The position numbers and the translations under genes are program-made. A stretch of DNA of 18,704 bases from JBFKMV01 sp041629655. Lineage in GTDB: Bacteria; Acidobacteriota; Polarisedimenticolia; Polarisedimenticolales; Polarisedimenticolaceae. The stretch is from the NCBI GenBank assembly GCA_041629655.1, contig JBFKMV010000092.1, forward strand, positions 1 to 18,704, read 5' to 3'. Positions 5,660 to 12,982 of the stretch are shown one piece after another (position 1 is the first letter of the stretch; each line of letters starts with the position of its first letter). Below the pieces are notes generated by a model that saw nothing but the letters and a program-made list of their open reading frames with translations, was not told the DNA's origin and did no database searches.

Positions 5660-8482
5660 ATGTTGTTCGGAAACCGGAGGGGCGGGGCGAAGGGTGTGCC
5701 CGCCGCGGCTTTCGTCGCGGGGCTCGCCGCGCTCGGTGCTCTGCTGGTCGGCGCAGGTTGCGACCGTCGCCCCGACGACGCCCTGCGGGGAGACTTCCGG
5801 CAAGACGCGCGTTCGAAACCGCTCGCCGAACGAGGCTCCCGTTATCCCGACACCTGGTTCATGCGCCAGCGGATCAGCGCCGGAGAGACGATCCCGGTCG
5901 GGGCGCGCACACGGGCGCTGGCGCTGCTGCAGGCAACCGACTCGGCCGCGGAAGACGCCCCGGGGGTCTGGACCCACGTCGGGCCGCTGAACATCGGAGG
6001 GCGCGTCACGGCGCTAGCGCTCGACCCCACCGATCCGGACCACGTCTGGCTCGGTGCCGCGGACGGCGGGGTGTGGTCCAGCCAGGACAACGGGTCGAGC
6101 TGGGCGCCGGTATTCGACGACCAGCCGACGCTCTCGATAGGTGCTCTGGCGGCCCATCCGATCGACCCGGCCGTTCTCTACGTGGGCACCGGGGAGGACA
6201 ACGGCGGTGGCTACGCCTACCCGGGCGATGGCGTGTTCAAGACCACCGACGGCGGGTCGAGCTGGATCGCGCTCGGCCTCGCCGAGACGCGCCGGATCGG
6301 GCGGATCGCCGTGGACCCGATCGACCCCCAGCGCGTGTTCGTCGCGGCGGGCGGCGGCGTCTACGACAAGGACCAGCACCGGGGCATCTACCGCTCGACC
6401 GACGGCGGGGCGACGTGGAGCCGGGTGCTGTTCGTTGCGGACGATGCGGGAGCGATCGACGTGGCGATCGATCCGGTGAACCCGGACCGCGTCTACGCCG
6501 CCATCTGGCAGCGCCACAGCTTCGCCGACGGCTGGTACGTCAGCGGCACGAACAGCGGGGTGTGGCGCTCGACGGATGGCGGCGACACCTGGGCCCGGCT
6601 GACGAACGGCCTGCCAGTGGAGGATTCGGTCGGCCGCATCGGCCTGGCCGTCGCCCGCTCGGCGCCGGAAGTTATCTATGCGTTGATCGGACACGCTGTG
6701 AACGCGATCTACGGCATCTACCGCTCGACCGACGGGGGCGACAGCTGGACGCTCCGTAGCGATGCCGGCGTCGCGGAGCTGTTCATCGCGCCCGCTTACT
6801 ACTTCGGGAACATCCGCGTCGATCCGGAGGACCCCGACGTAGTCTGGGGGCTGGAGGTCGACCTGCTCAAGTCCACCGACGGAGCGCAGAGCTTCTCGGT
6901 CGTCACCAAGTCGATGCACGTGGACTTCCACGACATGATCGTCGGCCCGGGCCGGCGGCAGATCGTCGGCACGGACGGAGGGTTCTACGCCAGCACCAAC
7001 GGCGGGGGAAGCTGGTCCCACTCGGAAACGTTGCCGATCACCCAGTTCTACGACCTGGGTATCGACCGGCTCGACCCGGCGCGCCGGTTCGGGGGCGCGC
7101 AGGACAACGGAGTGCTGCGCACGACGAGCGGTGGCGACTCGGACTGGACGGACCGCACCGGCGCGGACGGCACGCAGTGCGAGGTCGAGCCGACCGATTC
7201 CGACCGGGTCTACGCGTCGTTACAGACGGGGCTTCTTCGGCGGTCGACCGACGGCGGACGAACCTTCACCAACGCAAAGTCGGGCATCGACCCGAACGAG
7301 CGCGCCAACTGGGTTACCCCGCTGGCGACGGATCCGAGCAACGCACGGACGGTGTACACCGGATTCCAGCGCGTCTACCGTTCGACGACGTCGGCGCTGT
7401 CGTGGACGGCGGTGAGCCCCGATCTGACCCTGAACGTGACCGACGACGGTACGGGCGAGCGGTCGCCCGACGGCGGTAGGACAGGGGAGCGGGGCGGGTC
7501 GGTGACAGGCGAACGCAAGGGCAGCGACGGTCAACCGGTACGGCAACACACCCGCGACCTGATCCGTCGAACGATCACCGTCGTCGCCGTGTCCCCCCTG
7601 GACGACCAGATCCTGTGGGCCGGGACCGACAACGGGCACGTCTGGGCGACGGACGACGGCGGCACGAGCTGGAGCCGGGTCAACCCGCCGGGCCTCGACC
7701 TCTGGGTCACCGATATCGTGTGCGACCCGTACGACGCGCGCGCCGCCTACCTGTCGGTGACGGGCTACCGCGCCGGGGATCCGTTGCCCTACCTCAGGAG
7801 CACCACCGACCTCGGCGCCACCTGGAGCGACCTGAGCGTCGGGTTGCCGCAGGTGCCGGTCAACAGCGTCGAGGCCGACCCGGACGCCAAGGGCCGGCTG
7901 TTCGTCGGCACCGACGTCGGTGTCTGGGTGACCGACGACGCCGGAGCCACCTGGTCCGCGATGAACGGAGACCTCCCGACGGTGGTCGTGCTCGACCTTC
8001 ACACGCACGCTCCCACCCGCACGATCTACGCCGGGACGCACGGCCGATCGATCTACGCCTACGACCTGACGCAGCTCCCGCCGCCGGACCGGGACGGCGA
8101 CGGCGTGGTCAATGTGGACGACTGCGCGCCCGACGATGCGGGGGCGTTCGCGGTACCCGCGGAGGTGGCGTCGCTGGTCGCCGAACGCGGCAGCGGGGCG
8201 AGCACCGAACTGTCGTGGTCCGACCTGGCCGGGCAGGCGGGACCGGCGACCGTCTACGACCTGGCGCGGGGCGACCTCGCGCTGCTGAACGCGGACGGTG
8301 GCACCGGCGGCTCCGACGCGCTTGCTTGCGATCTGACCGCGACCTCCACCAGCGACCCCGCGAGTCCGTCCGCCGACAACGGCTACTACTACATGGCGCG
8401 CGGCCGCAACGCCTGCGGCGCCGGCAGCTGGGGCAGCGGTAGCGACGAGGTGGAACGACCCTCGGCCGCGGTGTGCCCCTGA
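5660..8482 (+). CDS. Exported sortilin/VPS10-like BNR (Asp-box) repeat protein
   Basis: This 940-aa protein starts with a basic stretch and hydrophobic segment ending LVGAGC (near residue 36), a relaxed lipobox suggesting a lipoprotein; otherwise a Sec-exported protein. The body is a run of Asp-box motifs (S/T-x-D-x-G-x-S/T-W), for example QDNGSSW, TTDGGSSW, STDGGATW, STDGGDTW, STDGGDSW, DDGGTSW and DDAGATW, typical of sialidase/sortilin/BNR beta-propellers, often annotated as VPS10-domain or glycosyl-hydrolase-like. Near the C-terminus DRDGDGVVNVDDC is a calcium-binding type-3 repeat, followed by a beta-rich domain with NGYYYMARGRNACG, common in large secreted proteins of Acidobacteriota. 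No enzymatic residues can be assigned, so it is probably a binding or surface protein. It diverges from the TPR kinase, and REP sequences lie on both sides of the gene. Confidence 0.88.
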   Translation: MLFGNRRGGAKGVPAAAFVAGLAALGALLVGAGCDRRPDDALRGDFRQDARSKPLAERGSRYPDTWFMRQRISAGETIPVGARTRALALLQATDSAAEDAPGVWTHVGPLNIGGRVTALALDPTDPDHVWLGAADGGVWSSQDNGSSWAPVFDDQPTLSIGALAAHPIDPAVLYVGTGEDNGGGYAYPGDGVFKTTDGGSSWIALGLAETRRIGRIAVDPIDPQRVFVAAGGGVYDKDQHRGIYRSTDGGATWSRVLFVADDAGAIDVAIDPVNPDRVYAAIWQRHSFADGWYVSGTNSGVWRSTDGGDTWARLTNGLPVEDSVGRIGLAVARSAPEVIYALIGHAVNAIYGIYRSTDGGDSWTLRSDAGVAELFIAPAYYFGNIRVDPEDPDVVWGLEVDLLKSTDGAQSFSVVTKSMHVDFHDMIVGPGRRQIVGTDGGFYASTNGGGSWSHSETLPITQFYDLGIDRLDPARRFGGAQDNGVLRTTSGGDSDWTDRTGADGTQCEVEPTDSDRVYASLQTGLLRRSTDGGRTFTNAKSGIDPNERANWVTPLATDPSNARTVYTGFQRVYRSTTSALSWTAVSPDLTLNVTDDGTGERSPDGGRTGERGGSVTGERKGSDGQPVRQHTRDLIRRTITVVAVSPLDDQILWAGTDNGHVWATDDGGTSWSRVNPPGLDLWVTDIVCDPYDARAAYLSVTGYRAGDPLPYLRSTTDLGATWSDLSVGLPQVPVNSVEADPDAKGRLFVGTDVGVWVTDDAGATWSAMNGDLPTVVVLDLHTHAPTRTIYAGTHGRSIYAYDLTQLPPPDRDGDGVVNVDDCAPDDAGAFAVPAEVASLVAERGSGASTELSWSDLAGQAGPATVYDLARGDLALLNADGGTGGSDALACDLTATSTSDPASPSADNGYYYMARGRNACGAGSWGSGSDEVERPSAAVCP

Positions 8483-8505
8483 CCCGCGCGGGGCGAAAGC
8501 GCGGG
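8483..8505. terminator. Hairpin after the BNR-repeat gene
   Basis: CCCGCGC at 8483-8489 and GCGCGGG at 8499-8505 make a 7-bp stem directly after the TGA stop, with a 9-nt loop. There is no T tract. It sits 2 nt before the left end of the RAYT element, so it may belong to the element (a subterminal hairpin) rather than act as a terminator. Confidence 0.4.
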
Positions 8506-8507
8506 CT

Positions 8508-8529
8508 GGGTCAGGTCTCACATTTCAGC
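8508..8529 (+). repeat. REP-like sequence B (left end of RAYT element)
   Basis: GGGTCAGGTCTCACATTTCA plus GC. The complement contains the transposase stop codon: TGA at 8527-8525 is the TCA of CATTTCA, so the terminal repeat supplies the end of the reading frame. Confidence 0.85.
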
Positions 8530-9367
8530 AGTCTTCCCGGACGGCACGGCTGATCGTCATCACGTGTAGCTTCAGGTGATCTGCGATCTCGGTCATGGTG
8601 TACCCGTGGCTGACGTGGGCCTTACGGATCCGGCTGTTGCGGTCATGACGGTCTTTGCAGGCAGCGAAGATCTCCTGCAGCGTCGGCCGGGCTGCAAATC
8701 GCTGGACTCGCGGGACGTCCTTCAGGAGCGCCGCGCCATGCAGTGCACTCCGGAAACTCGCTACGAAGGATTCGCTGCCCAGGATCGGCTTCCCACCGAA
8801 CACCGGTTTCGAGTCCTCGATACCTTCATTGACGAATCTGCGGTACGTTCGCTGTGCAGTGCAGCGATCGGTCGTATCGAAGTGGGTCAAGAGCCAGTCA
8901 ACGGTCAGAAAGCGGGGACGCTCGACGTACCCGGCGTGAGCCCGGTAACTGCTCCAGGTCCAGTCCGCAGGGCTCGGCACGAGGTTCGCTCGCACGGGGT
9001 TGAGAACGATGTACCGGGAAACGACGAGAAGGTACGTTTCCTTCTCCACGAGTCTCGATGTGAAGCGCCCCTGGAAGAGATGACCTACACGGACGTGTCG
9101 ACGGTTGAAGGATTGGGCGTAGACACCGTTCAGCTGTCGGATGGCGAGAGACAGGTTGGCGTCGGGTGTTTCCAGCAGCAGATGGTAGTGGTTGCCCATC
9201 AGGCAATAGGCGTGGCAGAGCACGTTCAGGCGCTCGACTACGGAACGGAGTGTGGCAAGAAAGCGTCTCCGGTCGCCGTCGTCCAGGAAGATGTCCTGAC
9301 GGGCGTTGCCACGGGCCATGACGTGGTAGACGCCGCCCGGAACTTGCAGGCGGAGGGGTCTGGCCAA
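8525..9367 (-). CDS. REP-associated tyrosine transposase (IS200-like Y1 superfamily)
   Basis: From TTG at 9367 the product is 280 aa and begins MARPLRLQVPGGVYHVMARG, the usual start of the family. The HUH motif NHYHLLL (H60, H62) binds the metal and Y119 in SRYIVLNPVRA is the likely nucleophile for single-strand DNA cleavage. The C-terminus carries a helix-turn-helix (GYTMTEIADHLKLHVMTISR), as in RAYTs that recognise REP hairpins. A longer frame opens at GTG 9445, but those extra residues are translated REP sequence with no family similarity, so I prefer TTG although no strong Shine-Dalgarno is seen. RAYTs are thought to act on REP/REPIN sequences rather than move their own gene often. The frame looks intact. 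Confidence 0.88.
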   Translation of the reverse strand: MARPLRLQVPGGVYHVMARGNARQDIFLDDGDRRRFLATLRSVVERLNVLCHAYCLMGNHYHLLLETPDANLSLAIRQLNGVYAQSFNRRHVRVGHLFQGRFTSRLVEKETYLLVVSRYIVLNPVRANLVPSPADWTWSSYRAHAGYVERPRFLTVDWLLTHFDTTDRCTAQRTYRRFVNEGIEDSKPVFGGKPILGSESFVASFRSALHGAALLKDVPRVQRFAARPTLQEIFAACKDRHDRNSRIRKAHVSHGYTMTEIADHLKLHVMTISRAVREDC

Positions 9368-9407
9368 GATCGAGGGTCCGGGGAGGCTCGGGAGAGAAAA
9401 CTTACAG

Positions 9408-9488
9408 GTGTCAGGTATCACAATGCAACATGGCCGTGGGATCACGGCGTTTCGGACGTCGCCAATGTTGAAATGTTAGACCTGACCC
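9408..9488. repeat. REPIN-like inverted pair C (right end of RAYT element)
   Basis: A degenerate REP at 9408-9429 (GTGTCAGGTATCACAATGCA plus AC) faces a well-conserved inverted REP at 9463-9488 (ending AATGTTAGACCTGACCC). The inner part, ACATGGCCGTGGGATCA, resembles the inner part of pair E at 13003 (ACACGGCCGTCGGATCA), so the pairs share ancestry beyond the REP core. Confidence 0.75.
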
Positions 9489-9490
9489 CT

Positions 9491-10792
9491 TTAAAGGCGC
9501 GTCACGATGAGACTGATGAGGCCACCCCATAGCACCGTCGTAAGTCCGCCCAGGATGATTCCGATCCACGCGTGCACTGCACCCTTGATCGGCGGATTCG
9601 CCCTGCTCCTGCTAAGACCCACGAACCCGAGAATGATTCCCGGGATTCCTGCGAAGATCCCGAGGATCGGTATCAGGGAGAACACGCCGCAGTAGTATGC
9701 GATCAGGGCTGGGGGATTCTTGTACGGAATGACGCCGCCCGTTGCGTCGCCTTTCGGAGTCTCAGCTGGCGTTTCCGAAATGCTGGAGTCCGGCTGTCCG
9801 TGCTGAATGGGCTCGAATCTGCGAGGAGACGCAGCGGGCGGGCCGGGTGCAGCGGCCGTGCTCGAAATGTTGTCGACCTCCGCCCTGACCTCGCTCACCT
9901 GTTGGTAGCGGAGTCGCGGCTCCTTCTCGAGCGCCTTGAGCACGACCTCATCGACGCGCACGTCGACCTCTACCTTGCGCGAGGGGGGAACGAAACGGCC
10001 AAGGGGCAGCTCGCCGGTCAGGAGCTCGTAGAAGACCACTCCCAAGGAGTAGATGTCCGCCCGGTGATCGACCTCTAGCGGATGCTCGATTTGCTCAGGT
10101 GCCATGTAGGCGGGCGTTCCCACCACCGCGCCGGAGATGGTGAGTGAGACGCCGTCGGCCCGGTCCGGCGCGATCAGCTTGGCGAGGCCGAAGTCGGCGA
10201 TCTTCACGTTGCCGGCATGATCGAGCAGGATGTTCTCCGGCTTGATGTCGCGGTGGACGATGCCGGCCTCGTGGGCGAACTGCAGGGCGTCGCACAGCTG
10301 CGGCACCAGACCCAACGCGTCGGCCGCCGAAAGACGGCCGGCCCGCATCACCTCCCGCAGCGTCGCGCCGTCCACGTACTCCATGACGAAGTAATAGAGG
10401 CCGTCCGCCTCGCCGAAGTCGTGGATGCCCACGATGTGCGGATGTGAAAGTTTCGCCAGCGTGCGGGCCTCGCGGCTGAAGCGCTCGGCGAAAGCCGCGT
10501 CCTGCACGAGTTGAGGTGCCAGGGTCTTGAGGGCGACGGTGCGGTCGAGCTTCGGCTGGCGGGCCTTGTAGACGGCGCTCATGCCTCCCTGGCCGATTAG
10601 CTCCAAGATCTCCAGCTGGGGAAACTTCTCGGCCAATTCTTCAGGGGTGGGTGGGTCGAAGCGTCCCGCACCGCCGCCGGTCCGCGTGCGGCCCTGGCCG
10701 GCCTTCATCAGACAGCGCGGGCAGAGGCCGTCGGCCGGTCCGCTGTCGGAGATCGGCGAGCCACATTCGGGACATTGCTTCTCACCTGGCAT
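9491..10792 (-). CDS. Ser/Thr protein kinase with N-terminal zinc ribbon and C-terminal DUF4190-like membrane domain
   Basis: This 433-aa protein begins with a four-Cys zinc ribbon (C7, C10, C24, C27). The Hanks-type kinase domain spans about 61-310 with Gly loop LIGQGGMSAVYKA, K89, catalytic HRDIKPEN (180-187), DFG (200-202) and GTPAYMAPEQ (225-234), so it should be active. A Pro/Ser/Thr-rich linker leads to a hydrophobic C-terminus with membrane segments at about 362-397 and 404-430, Gly-rich like DUF4190. ATG at 10792 has GAGGAG about 10 nt upstream. The ECF sigma gene ends 51 bp upstream on the same strand, so the two probably form an operon with sigma first. In several phyla, kinases next to ECF factors of this kind control the sigma factor by phosphorylation, which is the likely role here. 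Its substrate is not shown by the sequence. Confidence 0.92.
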   Translation of the reverse strand: MPGEKQCPECGSPISDSGPADGLCPRCLMKAGQGRTRTGGGAGRFDPPTPEELAEKFPQLEILELIGQGGMSAVYKARQPKLDRTVALKTLAPQLVQDAAFAERFSREARTLAKLSHPHIVGIHDFGEADGLYYFVMEYVDGATLREVMRAGRLSAADALGLVPQLCDALQFAHEAGIVHRDIKPENILLDHAGNVKIADFGLAKLIAPDRADGVSLTISGAVVGTPAYMAPEQIEHPLEVDHRADIYSLGVVFYELLTGELPLGRFVPPSRKVEVDVRVDEVVLKALEKEPRLRYQQVSEVRAEVDNISSTAAAPGPPAASPRRFEPIQHGQPDSSISETPAETPKGDATGGVIPYKNPPALIAYYCGVFSLIPILGIFAGIPGIILGFVGLSRSRANPPIKGAVHAWIGIILGGLTTVLWGGLISLIVTRL

Positions 10793-10843
10793 GGAACTGA
10801 CTCCTCACCAGGAAGAACGGGATCGTGTAGGGGAGGTTACACC

Positions 10844-11572
10844 CTAACCCTCGAGCGCGGCGTAGAGCGCCTGCAGCTCCGCGTCGATCTCCTTGGGGCC
10901 GCTGACGGTTTGGGCAATCTCCTCGCGCAGGGAGTCCCGGAACCGCTTCCGCAGCCGATGGACGGAAACCTTGACGGCCAGCTCCGTCATGCCAAGCTGC
11001 CGGGCAATCTCGGCGAGCGGCACGGGCCGTTTCTCCCCCGAGAGAAAGATCTTCAGGGCGTCGAAATGCTGCTGCTTGCCCGTGCGGGCGTACCGGTCCC
11101 GCAAGCGGGTCATCGCCCGCTCTATGACGGTGAGCGCCCACTGGCGTTCGAAGATCCGCTCGGGTGTGAGGTCGTGCGCCGGCTCCAGCCTGTAGCGCCC
11201 CTCCGCCTCATCGGCGTCGAGGGGGATGGGCGCCACGCCGCCGCCCCTCTTGGCGGCCGCCTCCCTCGACCACTGGTCCGAGAGAAAGTTCTTCAACGAG
11301 GCAAGGAGGAAGGAGCGGAACTTTCCTTTGGCGGGGTCGACGTGTTGGATCGCCTGCTTCTCGAGCAGGTGAACGAGGAAACCCTGGGTCAGATCCTCCG
11401 CCTCTTCGGGAGACGATCCTCTGCGGCGAATGAAGGCGTACAGCGGGTGCCAATACTGTCTGCAGAGCGTGGCCAGCGCTTCGCGGGCCGCCGGTCGGTC
11501 GCCTCCACCGGCGGCGAGCACGACGCTCCAGCGGGTCGTCACGAAACGGCCGCCCTTGCCGGTTGCGCCCAT
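10844..11572 (-). CDS. ECF RNA polymerase sigma factor of the kinase-associated type
   Basis: From ATG at 11572 the product is 242 aa. Region 2 includes YWHPLYAFIRRRG and AEDLTQGFLVHLLEK (58-72), then KFRSFLLASLKNFLSDQW; region 4 has the helix-turn-helix PLAEIARQLGMTELAVKVSV (185-204). The long region-2/4 linker and RFVTTRWSVV N-terminus are typical of ECF factors encoded beside Ser/Thr kinases in Planctomycetes- and Acidobacteria-like genomes. It directs RNA polymerase to an unknown regulon. No anti-sigma gene is adjacent; the kinase downstream is the obvious candidate regulator. The frame stays open to 11665, but residues before 11572 look unrelated to the family, and a TATAAT box ends 6 nt before this ATG, consistent with a leaderless message starting at or next to the A. 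Confidence 0.9.
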   Translation of the reverse strand: MGATGKGGRFVTTRWSVVLAAGGGDRPAAREALATLCRQYWHPLYAFIRRRGSSPEEAEDLTQGFLVHLLEKQAIQHVDPAKGKFRSFLLASLKNFLSDQWSREAAAKRGGGVAPIPLDADEAEGRYRLEPAHDLTPERIFERQWALTVIERAMTRLRDRYARTGKQQHFDALKIFLSGEKRPVPLAEIARQLGMTELAVKVSVHRLRKRFRDSLREEIAQTVSGPKEIDAELQALYAALEG

Positions 11573-11578
11573 GTCTCG

Positions 11579-11602
11579 ATTATACGCCTGGGGTATGCCC
11601 AG
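11579..11602 (-). promoter_or_regulatory. Promoter of the ECF sigma/kinase operon with overlapping inverted repeat
   Basis: On the minus strand a perfect TATAAT (11584 to 11579) lies 6 nt before the ATG at 11572; a transcript would begin at or beside the start codon. No good -35 box is seen at 16-18 bp. CTGGG-N5-CCCAG (11588-11602) lies just upstream of the -10 box, where a regulator or activator could bind. Confidence 0.5.
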
Positions 11603-11687
11603 CCAGCGAAGTTGAACGCTGCCAGCCGCAGCGCTTTGCGCGTCGGGACGCGTCGGTTCGCACAATCAAAGTCGCGGGAAGAAAGAA

Positions 11688-11755
11688 GGGTCAGGTCTAA
11701 CATTTCAGCACGGCCGTCGGACAACGGGCTTTCGATGTTGGGATGTTAGACCTGA
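11688..11755. repeat. REPIN-like inverted pair D
   Basis: GGGTCAGGTCTAACATTTCA at 11688-11707 faces ATGTTAGACCTGA (11743-11755), a partly degenerate inverted copy. The inner sequence CACGGCCGTCGGA is identical to that in pair E. The right arm loses its terminal CCC and passes directly into the coding frame of a truncated TPR gene. Confidence 0.8.
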
Positions 11756-12284
11756 ATACGCGCGGGCGGTGGAGGCGGTGGAGCGGGCGATCGCGATGAC
11801 CGACGAGGCGGCCCAGCCGGTCGAGGCGGGGTGGAACTTCTTCACTCGGGCCTATACCCACACCCTCCGCCGCGAGCAACGGGAGGCGATCGAGGACTAC
11901 ACCCGCGCCCTCGAGCACCTGCCCCGGGCGCCGCAGTTCCTGGCTAACCGGGCCAAGGCCTACCAGGCCGCCGGCCGATACGACGAGGGGCTCGCCGACG
12001 CCCGCCGCGCCATCGAGGTCAATCCGGATTACATGGAAGGCCACCGCTGGTTGCTGATCCCGCTGTGGCAGTCGAAGGACACCGACGGCTTGCGCGAGGC
12101 GATGGAGGCGCTCCGCAAGCGTGCCGAGGGCTGGCGCGACGACCGCGCTCGTGCGGAGGCGCTGGCGATGCTCTCGAGTGCTTCCTGGGTCCTCGGCGAA
12201 GGCGACGAAGCGCGGGCCTGGGCCGAGCGGGCGATCGAAGCCGATGGGGACACGATGCTGCGTCGGTGCTGTGGTTGCGCATGA
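11756..12284 (+). pseudogene. Truncated TPR-domain gene remnant
   Basis: The frame (GTG at 11769, but open upstream into the repeat) gives about 172 aa with TPR-like helices, such as AIEDYTRALEHLPRAPQFLA and GRYDEGLADARRAIEVNPDY. The piece LRKRAEGWRDDRARAEALAM through WAERAIEADGDT resembles the TPR region of the large kinase (LRSRAEGWFGARAGAYRNIA ... AIERAIAIDPDN), so it is probably what is left of a second TPR kinase gene of the same family, here in opposite orientation. There is no start region, kinase domain or signal. The left end coincides with REPIN D and the right end degenerates after ADGDT into LRRCCGCA and stops at 12284, just before the toxin-antitoxin promoter. It could still be translated as a small protein, but no Shine-Dalgarno is visible. 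Confidence 0.65.
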
Positions 12285-12307
12285 ACAACCCGAGTCGGCC
12301 AAAAGGA

Positions 12308-12347
12308 TTGACTATCGGGCTTGATGCGGTTATACTACGGGTATAAC
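12308..12347 (+). promoter_or_regulatory. Sigma70 promoter and operator-like palindrome of the toxin-antitoxin operon
   Basis: TTGACT (12308-12313) and TATACT (12331-12336) are spaced by exactly 17 bp. The perfect inverted repeat GTTATAC-TACGG-GTATAAC (12329-12347) covers the -10 box. Ribbon-helix-helix antitoxins usually repress their own promoter at such palindromes. AAAGAGG (12349-12355) is the ribosome-binding site for the ATG at 12362. Confidence 0.8.
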
Positions 12348-12361
12348 TAAAGAGGTTCTGC

Positions 12362-12610
12362 ATGAAGACCGCCATATCGATCCCCGACACCCTCAACGAC
12401 AGCATCGAGGCGTTTCTCGAGAAAGCCGAGATGTCCCGGAGCGAGTTCTTTCAGCGTGCCGCGAAGCTGTATCTCGACAGAGTCGCTGCCCGAGCCATCA
12501 CGGCCAACCTTGACCGCGTGTATGAGAACAGTGAGTCTCCGGCAGACATCGCGTTCCGTCGTGCCGCGATCTCGCACCTCCGCGAGCTGGCGACGGACGA
12601 GACGACGTGA
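12362..12610 (+). CDS. Ribbon-helix-helix antitoxin (MazE-like)
   Basis: This 82-aa protein has an N-terminal ribbon-helix-helix fold: beta strand KTAISIP, helix DTLNDSIEAFLEKA, turn MSRS, helix EFFQRAAKLYLDR. The fold dimerises and binds operator DNA. The acidic C-terminal half (YENSESPADIAFRRAAISHL) is the part that in this family wraps the toxin and neutralises it. It overlaps the toxin gene by four bases (GTGA), so the two are translationally coupled with antitoxin first, as expected. A near-consensus promoter with a palindrome over the -10 box lies immediately upstream, consistent with autoregulation. The subfamily name is uncertain; RHH antitoxins with MazF partners are variously called MazE, PemI or CopG-family. 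Confidence 0.9.
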   Translation: MKTAISIPDTLNDSIEAFLEKAEMSRSEFFQRAAKLYLDRVAARAITANLDRVYENSESPADIAFRRAAISHLRELATDETT

Positions 12611-12957
12611 TTCGCCAAGGCGAGATTCACTGGGTCGACCTCGGTGACCCCCGCGGTTCCGAGCCTGCGCACCGTCGGCCCTGTGTCATCGTCCAGAACG
12701 ATGCCTTCAATGCCAGCCGGATCTCGACGGTGGTCGTGGTGATCCTCACGAGCAACCTCCGGCTCGGAGAGGCCTTTGGAAATGTGACCCTCCGAAAGGG
12801 CGAGGGGGGATTGCCGAGACGGAGCGTGGCCAACATCTCCCAGCTCGCCACGGTCGATCGATCGATGCTGGACGGTCGCATCGGAAAGCTGAGCCGTCGC
12901 CGACTGGACGAGGTGCTCCTGGGGATCCACGCACTTCTCCGCCCCGTGGAAACCTAG
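12607..12957 (+). CDS. mazF: MazF/PemK-family endoribonuclease toxin
   Basis: This 116-aa product from GTG at 12607 begins MIRQGEIHWVDLGDPRGSEP, the typical N-terminus of MazF/PemK toxins, which cleave mRNA (some cut tRNA or rRNA) at short sequences. The R of RRPCVIVQND and the T of VVVVILTSNL lie at the positions of the usual catalytic Arg and Ser/Thr; SVANISQLATVDRSML is the conserved dimer-side segment. Length matches the family (about 110-120 aa), and no frame damage is seen. It shares the GTGA overlap with the antitoxin gene, and its TAG stop is 25 bp before REPIN E, itself 4 bp from the tRNA. A toxin-antitoxin pair next to an attachment site would favour retention of the island. The cleavage motif cannot be predicted. 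Confidence 0.92.
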   Translation: MIRQGEIHWVDLGDPRGSEPAHRRPCVIVQNDAFNASRISTVVVVILTSNLRLGEAFGNVTLRKGEGGLPRRSVANISQLATVDRSMLDGRIGKLSRRRLDEVLLGIHALLRPVET

Positions 12958-12982
12958 GAGAGCGGCTGGCTGAGGGAAGAAA

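Larger units (their letters stand above)
8508..9488 (-). mobile_element. RAYT (REP-associated tyrosine transposase) element
   Basis: The ends are inverted copies of the same sequence: GGGTCAGGTCTCACATTTCA from 8508 rightward, and GGGTCAGGTCTAACATTTCA read leftward from 9488. A further degenerate REP (GTGTCAGGTATCACAATGCA, 9408-9427) makes the right end a REPIN-like pair. The element holds one gene, the transposase. No target-site duplication is apparent. It lies between the BNR-repeat gene and the zinc-ribbon kinase, whose TAA stop (9491-9493) is 2 bp from its end. Confidence 0.8.
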
